A stretch of 64,000 nucleotides of DNA from Shouchella tritolerans (GCF_025770735.1 NZ_JAODPB010000001.1:1054001-1118000); one strand, 5' to 3'. Counted from the stretch's first letter, positions 7,473 to 16,812 are shown. The notes: a model not told the origin generated them from the sequence alone. Numbers and translations are program-made.

Positions 7473-9416
7473 ATGTCAAATTTAAAAAGGTTGGCTTCAA
7501 AGAAGCTGATGTTTTTTTGGCTTGCTCTATTTTTATATTGGCTCAAAACATATGTGACGTATAAAACAGAATTTAATTTAGGGGTCAAAGGGCCGTACCA
7601 GGAATTACTGCTCGCCTTGAACCCATTAAGCATGGGCGTTTTATTATTTGGGTTGGCATTGTTTGCAAAAGGGCGACGTTCCAACTTATGGATCATTGTG
7701 TTTGCTTCCCTGCTTGGCGCCATTCTTTATGCGAATGTGCTGTTTTACCGCTTTTTCGATGACTTTATTACGCTGCCTAACGTAATGCAGGCATCCAACT
7801 TAAGCACGATGTCTGGAAACGTGTTTGCCGCCATGCGTTGGTATGATCTATGGTTCTTTTTCGATGTAGCGTTTTTAATTGGCCTCTATTTATGGAAAAG
7901 GGAAGTTCCTGAAATACGCTTTCGCAAAAGCGTGGCCACAACTGCGGTTGTTACAGCGATTGCTCTGTTCGTTGCCAATTTAGCTATGGCAGAAATCGAT
8001 CGCCCACAGTTGCTTGCACGGACGTTTGACCGCAACTATATTGTGAAATATTTAGGTTTGTATAATTACACCATTTATGATGGTATCCAGACCGTGCAAG
8101 CGGAATCGCAACGTGCGTATGCAAGCAGCGATGATTTAACGGAAATTGAAAATTACACGGTTTCCCGTTTCGCCAAGCCGAATGAGGACTACTTTGGCAT
8201 CGCAGAGGGCAAAAATATCATTAAAATCCATTTAGAGAGCTTCCAGTCGTTTCTAATTGATTATGAGCTAAACGGCGAGGAGGTTACGCCATTCTTGAAT
8301 TCATTAGCCGCCGGGGCTGAGGATATGACGTACTTTGACAACTTTTTCCATCAAACGGGGCAAGGGAAGACAGCGGATGCGGAGTTGATGCTTGACACTG
8401 GTTTATTTGGTTTGCCGCAAGGTTCTGCCTTTGTGACGAAAGCGCAAAATACGTACCAATCGCTTCCAGCCATTTTAAACCAAGAGCATGGCTACGAGAG
8501 CGCTGTTTTACACGGCGACTATAAATCCTTTTGGAATCGCGATACGATGTATAAACAGCTTGGTATCGATCAATTTTTTGATGCAAGCTATTATGATATG
8601 AGCGAAGAACAAACCGTTAACTTAGGCTTAAAAGACAAGCCATTTTTCGAAGAATCGATTCCAATGCTTGAGTCATTGGAAACGCCGTTTTACGCCCATT
8701 TGATTACGCTCACGCACCACTATCCGTTTAACTTGGATCCAGAAGATGCAACGATTGAGCGGGCCACTACTGGAGACAATACAGTCGATAACTATTTTCA
8801 GACGGCCCGTTATTTGGATGAAGCCCTTGAGCAATTTTTTGCTGACCTAAAAGCGTCAGGCTTGTACGAGGACTCGGTGATTATGATTTACGGAGACCAT
8901 AATGGCATTTCCGAAAACCATAACCGGGCGATGGCTGAAATTCAAGGTACAGAAATCACTCCTCACCAAAATGCTCAAAACCAGCGAGTGCCACTGCTGA
9001 TTCGTGTTCCTGGCATGGAAGGCGGCGTGGACCACACATATGGCGGGGAAATTGATGTAATGGCGACGCTCCTCCATTTACAAGGCATTAGTGCCAAACC
9101 TTATGTGCAATTTGGGACGGACTTGTTTTCCAAAGAGCATGATGAGATTGTTTCGTTTCGAAGTGGCGACTATATAACGCCAGCGTATACGTCAGTGAAT
9201 GGTGTTCTTTACGATACGGAGACAGGAGAAATTCTGGAACCGACAGAAGAAACAAATGAAATCCAGGAAAAAGTTGACCAGCAGTTAGATTACTCAGACC
9301 GTGTGCTTTACGAAGATTTGCTTCGTTTCCATGCGATTGATGGCTTTGAACCAATTGAGCCAACTAATTATCAGTATGGCAACCCAAATAAAGAACCGAC
9401 AAACGAAGATGAATAA
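7473..9416 (+). CDS. LTA-synthase-family phosphoglycerol transferase
   Basis: A 647-residue membrane enzyme: about five N-terminal TM helices (residues ~10-170), then an extracellular alkaline-phosphatase/sulfatase-fold domain. The catalytic threonine is in FFHQTGQGKTADAE (T300), with metal ligand E255 in IHLESFQSF and further ligands in HGDYKSFWNRD and YGDHNG. Such enzymes polymerise or prime glycerol-phosphate chains of lipoteichoic acid using phosphatidylglycerol. Bacilli carry several paralogues (LtaS, YfnI, YqgS, YvgJ) and I cannot tell which this is. It forms its own transcription unit ending in a hairpin. The ATG follows a GAAAGAAGAG-like ribosome site. Confidence 0.9.
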   Translation: MSNLKRLASKKLMFFWLALFLYWLKTYVTYKTEFNLGVKGPYQELLLALNPLSMGVLLFGLALFAKGRRSNLWIIVFASLLGAILYANVLFYRFFDDFITLPNVMQASNLSTMSGNVFAAMRWYDLWFFFDVAFLIGLYLWKREVPEIRFRKSVATTAVVTAIALFVANLAMAEIDRPQLLARTFDRNYIVKYLGLYNYTIYDGIQTVQAESQRAYASSDDLTEIENYTVSRFAKPNEDYFGIAEGKNIIKIHLESFQSFLIDYELNGEEVTPFLNSLAAGAEDMTYFDNFFHQTGQGKTADAELMLDTGLFGLPQGSAFVTKAQNTYQSLPAILNQEHGYESAVLHGDYKSFWNRDTMYKQLGIDQFFDASYYDMSEEQTVNLGLKDKPFFEESIPMLESLETPFYAHLITLTHHYPFNLDPEDATIERATTGDNTVDNYFQTARYLDEALEQFFADLKASGLYEDSVIMIYGDHNGISENHNRAMAEIQGTEITPHQNAQNQRVPLLIRVPGMEGGVDHTYGGEIDVMATLLHLQGISAKPYVQFGTDLFSKEHDEIVSFRSGDYITPAYTSVNGVLYDTETGEILEPTEETNEIQEKVDQQLDYSDRVLYEDLLRFHAIDGFEPIEPTNYQYGNPNKEPTNEDE

Positions 9417-9443
9417 AAGAACCAGCGGGAGCTGGTTCTTTTG
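9417..9443 (+). terminator. Terminator of the LTA-synthase-like gene
   Basis: A 10-bp stem AAGAACCAGC / GCTGGTTCTT (9417-9426, 9431-9440) with a GGGA loop is followed by TTTG. Confidence 0.75.
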
Positions 9444-9532
9444 CTGTTCGCATAGACGAACGGCAGGCCATGCTTTTTTTATAAAACAATAGTGGAAGCA
9501 ATAAATTGAGGCGTTTTCTGTCTAAATAAACT

Positions 9533-9561
9533 TTGACAACGGTTCCGCGATCATGTATATT
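9533..9561 (+). promoter_or_regulatory. guaC promoter
   Basis: TTGACA (9533-9538), a 17-base spacer and TATATT (9556-9561). Transcription should start near 9568, directly in front of the first candidate PurR box. Confidence 0.75.
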
Positions 9562-9567
9562 ACCCTA

Positions 9568-9610
9568 TGGGCGAATGATTTTTGTTTTTTTATTCTATAA
9601 CATTCGTTTT
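9568..9610 (+). promoter_or_regulatory. Candidate pair of PurR boxes before guaC
   Basis: CGAATG (9572-9577) and its inverse CATTCG (9601-9606) lie in inverted orientation, the second inside AAAACGAATGTTAT when read on the minus strand. This fits the Bacillus PurBox core CGAA and the spacing of paired boxes. guaC belongs to the PurR regulon in B. subtilis, so PurR repression by guanine or adenine supply is likely. The first box matches less well outside the core. Confidence 0.5.
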
Positions 9611-9624
9611 TAGGGGTGTGAATG

Positions 9625-10608
9625 ATGGAAAACGTTTTTGACTATGAAGATATTCAACTTATTCCAGCAAAATGTATTGTTGGAAGTCGTGCTGAATGCG
9701 ATACAAGTGTGGAACTTGGAGGCCGTACGTTCAAGCTTCCAGTTGTTCCAGCAAATATGCAAACGATTATTGATGAGAAAATTGCTCGTTATCTCGCGGA
9801 AAATGATTATTTTTATATTATGCACCGTTTCCAGCCAGAAACACGCCTTGCTTTTGTCAAAGACATGCATGAACGGGGATTGTACGCATCCATTAGCGTT
9901 GGTGTAAAAGAAGAAGAATACGCATTTGTTGAACAATTGGCTGACCAACGTGTAGTGCCTGAATATGTGACGATTGATATAGCCCATGGCCATTCCGAAG
10001 CGGTCATCAACATGATCCGCCATATTAAAACGCACTTGCCAGAGAGTTTCGTTATTGCTGGCAATGTCGGCACACCAGAAGCTGTACGTGAACTTGAACA
10101 TGCTGGTGCAGACGCGACAAAAGTCGGCATAGGACCTGGAAAAGTGTGCATCACTAAAATCAAAACAGGCTTCGGTACGGGAGGCTGGCAGCTTGCAGCG
10201 CTGCGCTGGTGCGCGAAAGCTGCAAGCAAACCGATTATCGCCGACGGCGGCATTCGCACGCACGGCGATATTGCCAAGTCGGTCCGTTTTGGCGCAACAA
10301 TGGTGATGATCGGTTCCTTGTTCGCAGGCCACGAAGAATCTCCTGGCGAGACGATCGAAAAGGACGGCAAGCTTTATAAAGAGTATTTTGGTTCAGCGTC
10401 AGAATACCAAAAAGGCGAACGAAAAAATGTCGAAGGCAAGAAAATGTATGTCGAGCACAAAGGTTCGTTAGCCGAAACACTATTAGAAATGGAACAAGAC
10501 CTCCAGTCTTCGATTTCCTATGCAGGAGGCAAAAAACTAGACGCAATCCGTAATGTTGATTATGTCGTTGTGAAGAATTCCATTTTTAATGGCGACAAAA
10601 TCTATTAA
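9625..10608 (+). CDS. guaC: GMP reductase
   Basis: GuaC reduces GMP to IMP with NADPH, releasing ammonia, and so interconverts guanine and adenine nucleotides. The 327-residue sequence matches the Firmicute type almost throughout: start [19 protein letters not shown], substrate loop [13 protein letters not shown] with the catalytic Cys, [12 protein letters not shown], and C-terminal [13 protein letters not shown]. The ATG at 9625 is 6 bases from AGGGGTG; the one at 9622 is only 3 bases away. It is monocistronic, with its own promoter and terminator. Confidence 0.96.
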   Translation: MENVFDYEDIQLIPAKCIVGSRAECDTSVELGGRTFKLPVVPANMQTIIDEKIARYLAENDYFYIMHRFQPETRLAFVKDMHERGLYASISVGVKEEEYAFVEQLADQRVVPEYVTIDIAHGHSEAVINMIRHIKTHLPESFVIAGNVGTPEAVRELEHAGADATKVGIGPGKVCITKIKTGFGTGGWQLAALRWCAKAASKPIIADGGIRTHGDIAKSVRFGATMVMIGSLFAGHEESPGETIEKDGKLYKEYFGSASEYQKGERKNVEGKKMYVEHKGSLAETLLEMEQDLQSSISYAGGKKLDAIRNVDYVVVKNSIFNGDKIY

Positions 10609-10631
10609 CGATCAATATCTTCATAATGAGG

Positions 10632-10668
10632 ATGGAGTCTGTCTTGGGCAGGCTCCATTTATTTATTT
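10632..10668 (+). terminator. guaC terminator
   Basis: ATGGAG-T-CTG pairs with CAG-G-CTCCAT around TCTTGGG, followed by the T-rich TTATTTATTTTA. Confidence 0.65.
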
Positions 10669-10746
10669 TAAGCTGCTGGCGATAAGGAGGAATAATAAAC
10701 AAGGAATCAAAAGATTATAATAGTACAGAATTGGACCATTTTTCAC

Positions 10747-10775
10747 TTGACAAGAAAAACGATCGTTGGAATAAT
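10747..10775 (+). promoter_or_regulatory. Promoter of the CUT1 sugar-transport operon
   Basis: TTGACA (10747-10752), a 17-base spacer and AATAAT (10770-10775). The cre site begins 7 bases downstream, overlapping the predicted start of transcription. Confidence 0.75.
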
Positions 10776-10781
10776 GAAATT

Positions 10782-10795
10782 TGAAAGCGCTTTCT
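10782..10795 (+). promoter_or_regulatory. CcpA site (cre) of the sugar ABC operon
   Basis: TGAAAGCGCTTTCT is a palindromic cre matching 13 of 14 consensus positions. It sits on the transcription start, so CcpA should repress the transporter during growth on preferred sugars. Confidence 0.8.
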
Positions 10796-10888
10796 TTTTT
10801 GGTTGGCTATTCTTCGGATAGGTAACACTTGCCAACTTAGTTTATTTCATAAACAAACAAAGTTAATGACATGATTGGAGGGTTATGT

Positions 10889-12148
10889 ATGGGGAAAAAA
10901 GTGGTGACCTTGGCGGCAGTTTTAAGTTTCTTTTTAATCGGATGCAGCCCAGAAGAAGAGGAAAACGAGATTACGATTTGGAGCTTTACGAATGAAGGTG
11001 AGTACGCTGTTGCCGCATTCTTGGAAGTGTACCCAGATGTAAAAGTTAATTTTCAATATATTCCTTCAAGCCAATATGAAACAAAGCTCCGGTCTGCATT
11101 GTCAACAGGAATACGGGCGCCTGATGTATTTGCGCTAGAAGCTCAATATGTTCGGAAATTTATTGACCATCCATCATTAGAATCGTTAACAGGAGCGCCA
11201 TACCACGCAGATGCGTTAGTCGAGGACCATTACGAATATATTCAGGGCATTGAAAAGGACTCAAATGGAGATGTTCGCACAATTGGCTATCAAGGCACGA
11301 CCGGCGGCTTTTATTTTCGCAGAGATTTGGCGGAAGAGTACTTAGGAACAGATGACCCAAAAGAGGTTAGTGCGATGATCGAAACGTGGGATGATGTGTT
11401 TTCGATTAGCAAACGCATTTATGAGGAAAGCGGTGGAACAGTCCGTGGTTTGCCAAATTGGAATTCAATCGGGCAAGTGCAAGATGCACTCGTTAACCAA
11501 GCATGGGTCGTCGACAATAAACTAGTCATCGATCAAGCAAAGAGTGATGTGCTGGATTTGGTTGATCAAGCAATTGAGGCGGACGCACTGGCGATGTTAG
11601 ATGATTGGTCTCCTGGGTGGACTGCTTCTATGCAGCAAGGCTCAGTCCTGTTTTATCCAGGGCCATCCTGGTATTTGCAATATGTCTTGCAAGCAAATGC
11701 CCCTGACACTAGCGGGCTATGGGGACTGGCGAGCGGCCCTGCTGCTTTTAGTGGAGGCGGAACATTTTATTCCGTCTATTCTGGCAGCGATAACAAAGAC
11801 TTGGCTTGGGAATTTGTGAAGTTTTACGGCTTCGACGTTGACTTCTTGCAAAACTTAGCCGTTGACGAACAGTATTATACAAGCCATCGTGAGGCAAATG
11901 AAGGAGTGGCAGCAGAGATTACAAGCGATTTTTTAGCTGGCCAAAACTATTTTGAATTCTTTAATGAGGAGTCAGAAAATGTGCAGGCAGTGGTCCGCTC
12001 ATCATTTGATGGCGATATTAATGACATTTTTAATGAGCTGATGGATGCATACGCCCGGGGAAACTTTCGTTCACAGGAAGAATTTTGGCAGCGGTTCAAA
12101 CGTGATGTGCAAACGTATTTTCCAGAACTTGAGATCGATTCATTTTAA
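10889..12148 (+). CDS. Sugar ABC transporter substrate-binding lipoprotein (CUT1)
   Basis: A 419-residue extracellular lipoprotein: a short basic N-terminus, hydrophobic core and lipobox LIGC (Cys near residue 19). The mature part reads like family-1 solute-binding proteins (early EITIWSFTNEGEY; YEESGGTVRGLPNW in the middle). It delivers an oligosaccharide or sugar derivative to the two permeases that follow. The ATG at 10889 has GGAGGG 6 bases upstream; the ATG at 10871 precedes that ribosome site. The substrate is not evident. No sugar hydrolase accompanies the operon. Confidence 0.88.
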   Translation: MGKKVVTLAAVLSFFLIGCSPEEEENEITIWSFTNEGEYAVAAFLEVYPDVKVNFQYIPSSQYETKLRSALSTGIRAPDVFALEAQYVRKFIDHPSLESLTGAPYHADALVEDHYEYIQGIEKDSNGDVRTIGYQGTTGGFYFRRDLAEEYLGTDDPKEVSAMIETWDDVFSISKRIYEESGGTVRGLPNWNSIGQVQDALVNQAWVVDNKLVIDQAKSDVLDLVDQAIEADALAMLDDWSPGWTASMQQGSVLFYPGPSWYLQYVLQANAPDTSGLWGLASGPAAFSGGGTFYSVYSGSDNKDLAWEFVKFYGFDVDFLQNLAVDEQYYTSHREANEGVAAEITSDFLAGQNYFEFFNEESENVQAVVRSSFDGDINDIFNELMDAYARGNFRSQEEFWQRFKRDVQTYFPELEIDSF

Positions 12149-12180
12149 CGGCTCTAGCGCCGGATCCGAGGAGGGCTTTC

Positions 12181-13074
12181 ATGTTCATTAATCGCATTAA
12201 TAAAGGGAACTGTGGATACTTTTTTATTGCCCCGTTTTTTATCGTATTTTTATTGTTTGGGCTTTATCCGATTCTCTATTCTTTCTATTTAAGCTTAACG
12301 AATTGGGATGGGCTCAACGACCCAGAATTCATCGGTCTTGCGAACTACACCCGAGCGATCATTGATCCGTTGTTTCTTCAATCATTGTTTAATACATTTT
12401 TTATTTGGATTGTCTCGGTTATCCCCCAGCTTACTGTCAGTTTAGTACTCGCCGTCATTTTGACGAACACATTTTTAAAAGGCAAAGATTTTTTCAGAGC
12501 GGTCTATTTCTTTCCGAACATTGTGACGGCTGCTTCGCTCGGATTGCTCGTCAGTCTCATGTTTGACTGGCAAACAGGCAGTGTCAACCAATTGCTACTA
12601 TCGATTGGTTTCTTGGATCAGGCCATTGATTGGAAAAACAATGCCTTATTTATGCAACTGCTCGTGTCAGCGATTCTATTTTTCCAGTACTTTGGCTACT
12701 CGATGCTTATCTATATAGCTGGTTTGCAGGGAATTTCGCCAGAATATGCCGAAGCTGCTAAAGTAGACGGCGCGTCGAAAACCCAGATTTTCTTTAAAAT
12801 AACCGTTCCGTTACTAAAGCCGATTATTATTTTCCAAGTGATTACTTCATTAATTGGCGGAGTGCAAATCTTTGACCAGCCATACATGTTAACGGAAGGG
12901 TCTGGTTCGCCTAACCATGCGACGTTGACGAGTGTTATGTATTTGTATCGGACTGCTTTTGAACAAGGAAGGTTTGGCTACGGGGCAACCATTGCGTTTT
13001 GTTTATTTGTTGTCATTGTCAGTTTATCGGTAGTTTCCTATTTGGTTTCAAGAAATCGAAGCAAAATTGCTTAA
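12181..13074 (+). CDS. CUT1 sugar ABC permease, MalF-type
   Basis: A 297-residue membrane protein with about six TM helices and the ATPase-contact EAA loop EYAEAAKVDGASKTQ followed by IFFKITVPLLKP. It pairs with the next gene to form the membrane channel for the sugar bound by the upstream lipoprotein. GAGGAGG lies 7 bases before the ATG, 32 bases after the binding-protein gene. No ATPase gene follows, so the system probably uses a shared MsmX-type ATPase encoded elsewhere. Confidence 0.9.
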   Translation: MFINRINKGNCGYFFIAPFFIVFLLFGLYPILYSFYLSLTNWDGLNDPEFIGLANYTRAIIDPLFLQSLFNTFFIWIVSVIPQLTVSLVLAVILTNTFLKGKDFFRAVYFFPNIVTAASLGLLVSLMFDWQTGSVNQLLLSIGFLDQAIDWKNNALFMQLLVSAILFFQYFGYSMLIYIAGLQGISPEYAEAAKVDGASKTQIFFKITVPLLKPIIIFQVITSLIGGVQIFDQPYMLTEGSGSPNHATLTSVMYLYRTAFEQGRFGYGATIAFCLFVVIVSLSVVSYLVSRNRSKIA

Positions 13075-13087
13075 AGGGGGAGTTAGA

Positions 13088-13960
13088 GTGAGCAAAGGAG
13101 CGTTGCCTGTAAACGATGGAAAACTGTCTATAGAAGGGCGCAGAAAAAAGCGGGCTCATCTCTCCCTTTATACAGGATTGATTGTGCTTGCCATCATTTG
13201 TTTGTTTCCGTTTTATTTAATGATCATGTATTCGACTCATTCAAACGCGGATATTGCTTCAACGTTTTTGTTTTTCCCTGGCGGGGAATTGGTTGAGAAT
13301 TTCACTCGTATGGTTGAAAATGTCGATATTTTTCGCGGGTTTATGAATAGTTTCATTATTGCTGGCGGTTCAACTCTATTAACGCTTTATTTCGGCGGCA
13401 TGACAGCTTACGGGTTTTCGAAATTCAAATTTCGCTTTAATACGATCTTGTTTTTGCTTATGTTGGCGACAATGATGATCCCCGCCCAGCTTGCACTAAT
13501 CGGCAGCTATCGTTGGCTCGGAATGATTGGCTTGCTTGATTCCCATGCAGCTATTATTCTTCCAGCTGCGGCCAACACATTTGCCGTTTTTTTTATTAAG
13601 CAGTTTCTTGATGGCAGCATTCCCGATGATGTGCTGGAATCAGCCAGGATTGACGGGGCAGGAGAGTTGAAGATTTTTCACCGGATTATTTTGCCGATGA
13701 TCGTCCCTGCTCTTGCTGCGATTGGCATCTTTACCTTTATTGGTGCTTGGAACAATTTCATTAGTCCACTTGTTTTATTGTTTTCCGAAGAGAAATACCC
13801 ATTGCCAGTCATGGTGGCCTTGATACAAGGTTACTATAACACAGATTACGGCTTACTGTATTTAGGAGTAGCCTTGTCTGTTTTACCGATTATTATCGTG
13901 TTTTCGCTGTTCTCTAAACGGATTATGGGCAGCGTGGCGATTGGAGCCGTGAAAGGGTAA
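13088..13960 (+). CDS. CUT1 sugar ABC permease, MalG-type
   Basis: A 290-residue partner permease with about six TM helices and EAA loop VLESARIDGAGELKIFHRI followed by ILPMIVPAL. GTG at 13088 is the preferred start because AAAGGGGGA lies 6 bases upstream; an in-frame TTG at 13067 is inside the preceding gene's end. It is the last gene of the three-gene operon. The following ~220 bases contain no convincing gene. Confidence 0.9.
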   Translation: MSKGALPVNDGKLSIEGRRKKRAHLSLYTGLIVLAIICLFPFYLMIMYSTHSNADIASTFLFFPGGELVENFTRMVENVDIFRGFMNSFIIAGGSTLLTLYFGGMTAYGFSKFKFRFNTILFLLMLATMMIPAQLALIGSYRWLGMIGLLDSHAAIILPAAANTFAVFFIKQFLDGSIPDDVLESARIDGAGELKIFHRIILPMIVPALAAIGIFTFIGAWNNFISPLVLLFSEEKYPLPVMVALIQGYYNTDYGLLYLGVALSVLPIIIVFSLFSKRIMGSVAIGAVKG

Positions 13961-14184
13961 ACGGCCCTATTTCCTTACTTTTCTTTATGGCTTCTGGTTA
14001 TGTTCCAAGCACATGAAATCAACCATACTGCCTCATTAGTTTGCAGGTAGTGAAATCATTGAAGAACCATTTGACGAACCGTTTTCATTCTGGTGAAATA
14101 AAGTTATAACAATTGTAGGAAGCATGACAGAACAATGCATGTAGATTGGCAAGGATAAAGATAGGGAAAGAGAGTGGTCCAACA

Positions 14185-14529
14185 GTGGTTAACTATGACG
14201 GTAAGCAATTTGTCGCAAAGGAAAACAGTGAAAATGGCGAAGTTTCTTCGGCTACAGTCTTTAAATACAAACAGGAAGGGCGGATTTTGTCTGGAACGTA
14301 TAGCGGGGGCGAGATCCTTACAGGCACATTAATTGGTTTAGTTGACGATCAAGGCCATTTGCGTTTTCGCTATAACCATGTAAACGTCGATTACGAAATA
14401 CGAGGTGGGGAATGCTACTCTATACCAGAACAATTGGCAGACGGCCGAATTCGTTTGCATGAAGAATGGAAATGGAATGATGATAGCAAAAGCGAAGGGA
14501 CATCGATTGTAGAAGAGATCTTACGTTGA
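14185..14529 (+). CDS. Conserved small protein often annotated as 'n-acetylglutamate synthase'
   Basis: A 114-residue cytoplasmic protein with no signal peptide or TM segment. It resembles a family of short beta-rich proteins (pattern [20 protein letters not shown], then [34 protein letters not shown]). Databases often label it n-acetylglutamate synthase, but it lacks a GNAT acetyl-CoA motif and that label is doubtful. GTG at 14185 matches the family start and follows an AGAGAGTGG ribosome site; upstream in-frame TTG 14146 has none. It is a stand-alone gene, convergent with cotD. Function unknown. Confidence 0.7.
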   Translation: MVNYDGKQFVAKENSENGEVSSATVFKYKQEGRILSGTYSGGEILTGTLIGLVDDQGHLRFRYNHVNVDYEIRGGECYSIPEQLADGRIRLHEEWKWNDDSKSEGTSIVEEILR

Positions 14530-14548
14530 TCGTTAACGTTAAAATGCC

Positions 14549-14586
14549 AAAGAAACGCCTTGGGCAACAGCCCAAAGCGTTTCTTG
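14549..14586. terminator. Hairpin between the convergent 14185 gene and cotD
   Basis: AAAGAAACGC (14549-14558) pairs with GCGTTTCTT (14577-14585), with an inner TTGGGC/GCCCAA stem. T tracts are weak on both sides, so it probably serves both convergent genes. Confidence 0.6.
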
Positions 14587-14591
14587 ACACC

Positions 14592-14924
14592 TTAAATCCA
14601 ACTCCAGCCGCGACGTCGACCTCCATAATAGCCTCCGTCGTTGTTTCCATTGCCATTTTCGACAACTGATTCGTACTCTGTCCGCTCTTCGACTGATTCC
14701 GATTGCGGATAACTGTGCACACGGCGTACAACTTGGTTGTTGACATAAGTCGTATGAGATGGATGCACTTCAGGGATAATGACGACTTCCGTTTGTTCAA
14801 CCACACGGTGTTGGGTAGGGTGAATGATTGGATCACATTTTTTCACCTTTGTTGGAAGTGTTTCGTAGCAGGTGTGCTTAGACTTTTTACAGTCGCATGA
14901 GCATTTCTTATGGTCGCAGCTCAT
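14592..14924 (-). CDS. CotD-family spore coat protein
   Basis: A 110-residue protein with a Cys/Lys-rich N-terminus (CDHKKCSCDCKK), then the CotD-like core: PIIHPTQHRVVEQ, VVIIPEVHPSHTTYVNNQ and VRRVHSYPQS, with its repeated His-Pro pairs. The C-terminus is rich in Asn, Gly, Tyr and Arg, typical of coat proteins that become cross-linked. B. subtilis CotD is an inner-coat protein made in the mother cell. GGAGG lies upstream of the ATG and a SigK-type promoter precedes it at 14971-14998, fitting late mother-cell expression. Confidence 0.82.
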   Translation of the reverse strand: MSCDHKKCSCDCKKSKHTCYETLPTKVKKCDPIIHPTQHRVVEQTEVVIIPEVHPSHTTYVNNQVVRRVHSYPQSESVEERTEYESVVENGNGNNDGGYYGGRRRGWSWI

Positions 14925-14970
14925 TCCTTACCTCCATGAAGAATTATTTAAAGCGTGGAGCTTTATACGA

Positions 14971-14998
14971 TAATGTATGTAAAAAGCTGAATGCTCGT
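14971..14998 (-). promoter_or_regulatory. SigK-type promoter of the cotD-like gene
   Basis: On the minus strand AC (14997-14998) is followed after exactly 17 bases by CATACATTA (14971-14979), matching the SigK consensus AC-N17-CATANNNTA. It supports late mother-cell expression. Confidence 0.7.
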
Positions 14999-15189
14999 AC
15001 TGGTTGGCTTTCCTATTTACGGAAAAATGGCTAAAACGTGTATCAGCAAAGAGGAAGCTTCGCAAGAATTGTAAAGAAACGACTATGTGATTCGAAAGTT
15101 TCGTAAAGTTCTCCCTTTTTTGGCCGTTGTATGTTTGCCATTTGCTATACTAATCGTGAAGCATTTCATTTCTTATGAGGAGGGCCAGT

Positions 15190-16812
15190 ATGAAAAGAGT
15201 GATTCAAAAAAGGGCGATTCAGTCGGTTATCATTTTTGCTAGTTTTACAGTAGGCATTCCGGCGTTGGCAGAAAGCATAAGCGATCCTCCACCCGTATTG
15301 GAACCAAGTGACCCGAATGGAAAACGTGTATTGTTTGATAACAGCCATGGGCAAACAGCTGGTCAATCTGATTGGGTCATAGACGGAGCCTTTTCGGACT
15401 TTGCGGATGCGCTAGTGGAAAACGGGTACTATGTCAAGGAACACCGTAGTGCAGAACCGCTAACTAGCACCGATTTAGACGGGTACGATGTGTTTATTAT
15501 TCCTGAAGCACAAATTCCATTTAAGACTGTTGAGCAAGAGGCGATTGCCTCGTTTGCAGAAGAAGGGGGCGGCGTGTTTTTTATTGCTGACCACTACAAT
15601 GCAGACCGTAATTTTAACCGGCTTGACTCAAATGAAATTATGAACGGTTGGCGCCGAGGTGCTTATGATGACATAACAAAAGGGATGAGCAATGAAGAAA
15701 AAGAAGCACTCGAAGGTGTCGTAAGTTCAGACTGGCTTGCCGAAGAATTTGGCGTTCGTTTTCGTTACAATGCCATTGACCATACAGTAGCAGATACGAT
15801 TGTTCGCTCAGAAGAGGCGTTTGGCATTACGGAAAACATTAGCGCTCTCTCCATTCATGCTGGATCAACGCTTGCGATTATTGACCCAAACGTCGCTAAA
15901 GGCGTTGCTTATTTGCCTGATGGCCTGACGCCGGAAGCGAATAAATGGAACAACGCAGTCGACCAAGGTGTTTATCACGGCGGCGGAATCGAGGAAGGTC
16001 CTTATGCGGCTATCGGAAAAAAGGGGTTAGGCAAAGCAGCCTTTATCGGCGATTCATCGCCAGTTGAGGATTCGACCCCAAAATACCGCAACGAAGAACA
16101 TGGTGGCCAAAAGCGTACCTATGATGGATTTATCGATCAAGACAATGGTGCTTTCCTCGTGCAGGTGGTCGATTGGCTTGCTGAACAGGAATCCTATACC
16201 AACTTTACCGAAGCAGGAATCCCTTTAGACGAACCGTCTCCGCTTTTGGACATGGAACAGCCTGAAAAGACGACAGAACCACAGGCTGAGCCATGGCGAC
16301 AGCCGCAAGGGGAGTATCGATGGTATGACCGTTCTACTTTTGCGGCCGGCTCGTTTGGAAGTGGAAAGGAAGCACCGCTAGAAGTGGAATATGGTTTAGA
16401 AACGCCTGATGCGCTTCCATTAGGAGGGCAGACGTTTTCTGTGACTGTAGAGCTCCGTCATTTAACGCCAAACCAAACGGTCAACAGCCTTGACATGCAA
16501 GTGTACTTGCCGGGAGGACGTTCGATTTCGCAGATTCAAGGGGAGGATGGAAGTTGGCCTAGCTCTTACGGCTACCATCATATCGGTACGTTGATCGCTG
16601 ATGCTACAGGGACAGCAACGAAAACGGTCACGATGCGATTGAACCCGTCCGTGGAGGCCGATTCGGCGATGATTCGATTGCGCAATGACCGCCAAAATGT
16701 CGTGACGCAATCAGTTGCCCTTACTGCTGCCAGCGAAAAGGTGATGAAACACCCGACGATTCAAAAGAGCTTAAAACGAAAAAGCGTGCCAGCGGCAATA
16801 GCAGGAAGCTAG
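15190..16812 (+). CDS. Secreted protein with a class I amidotransferase-like (GldG/DUF4350-type) domain
   Basis: A 540-residue exported protein: signal peptide with a basic N-terminus, hydrophobic core and a likely AxA cleavage site in PALAES. Residues ~35-300 look like an alpha/beta domain related to the class I glutamine-amidotransferase-like group (KRVLFDNSHGQTAG; YDVFIIPEAQIPF; GGGVFFIADHYNADRN). Residues ~365-510 look like a beta-sandwich. Some relatives are labelled DNA-binding protein without clear basis. I cannot assign a reaction. ATG 15190 has GAGGAGG 6 bases upstream. It is a single gene ending in a hairpin shared with ade. Confidence 0.6.
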   Translation: MKRVIQKRAIQSVIIFASFTVGIPALAESISDPPPVLEPSDPNGKRVLFDNSHGQTAGQSDWVIDGAFSDFADALVENGYYVKEHRSAEPLTSTDLDGYDVFIIPEAQIPFKTVEQEAIASFAEEGGGVFFIADHYNADRNFNRLDSNEIMNGWRRGAYDDITKGMSNEEKEALEGVVSSDWLAEEFGVRFRYNAIDHTVADTIVRSEEAFGITENISALSIHAGSTLAIIDPNVAKGVAYLPDGLTPEANKWNNAVDQGVYHGGGIEEGPYAAIGKKGLGKAAFIGDSSPVEDSTPKYRNEEHGGQKRTYDGFIDQDNGAFLVQVVDWLAEQESYTNFTEAGIPLDEPSPLLDMEQPEKTTEPQAEPWRQPQGEYRWYDRSTFAAGSFGSGKEAPLEVEYGLETPDALPLGGQTFSVTVELRHLTPNQTVNSLDMQVYLPGGRSISQIQGEDGSWPSSYGYHHIGTLIADATGTATKTVTMRLNPSVEADSAMIRLRNDRQNVVTQSVALTAASEKVMKHPTIQKSLKRKSVPAAIAGS

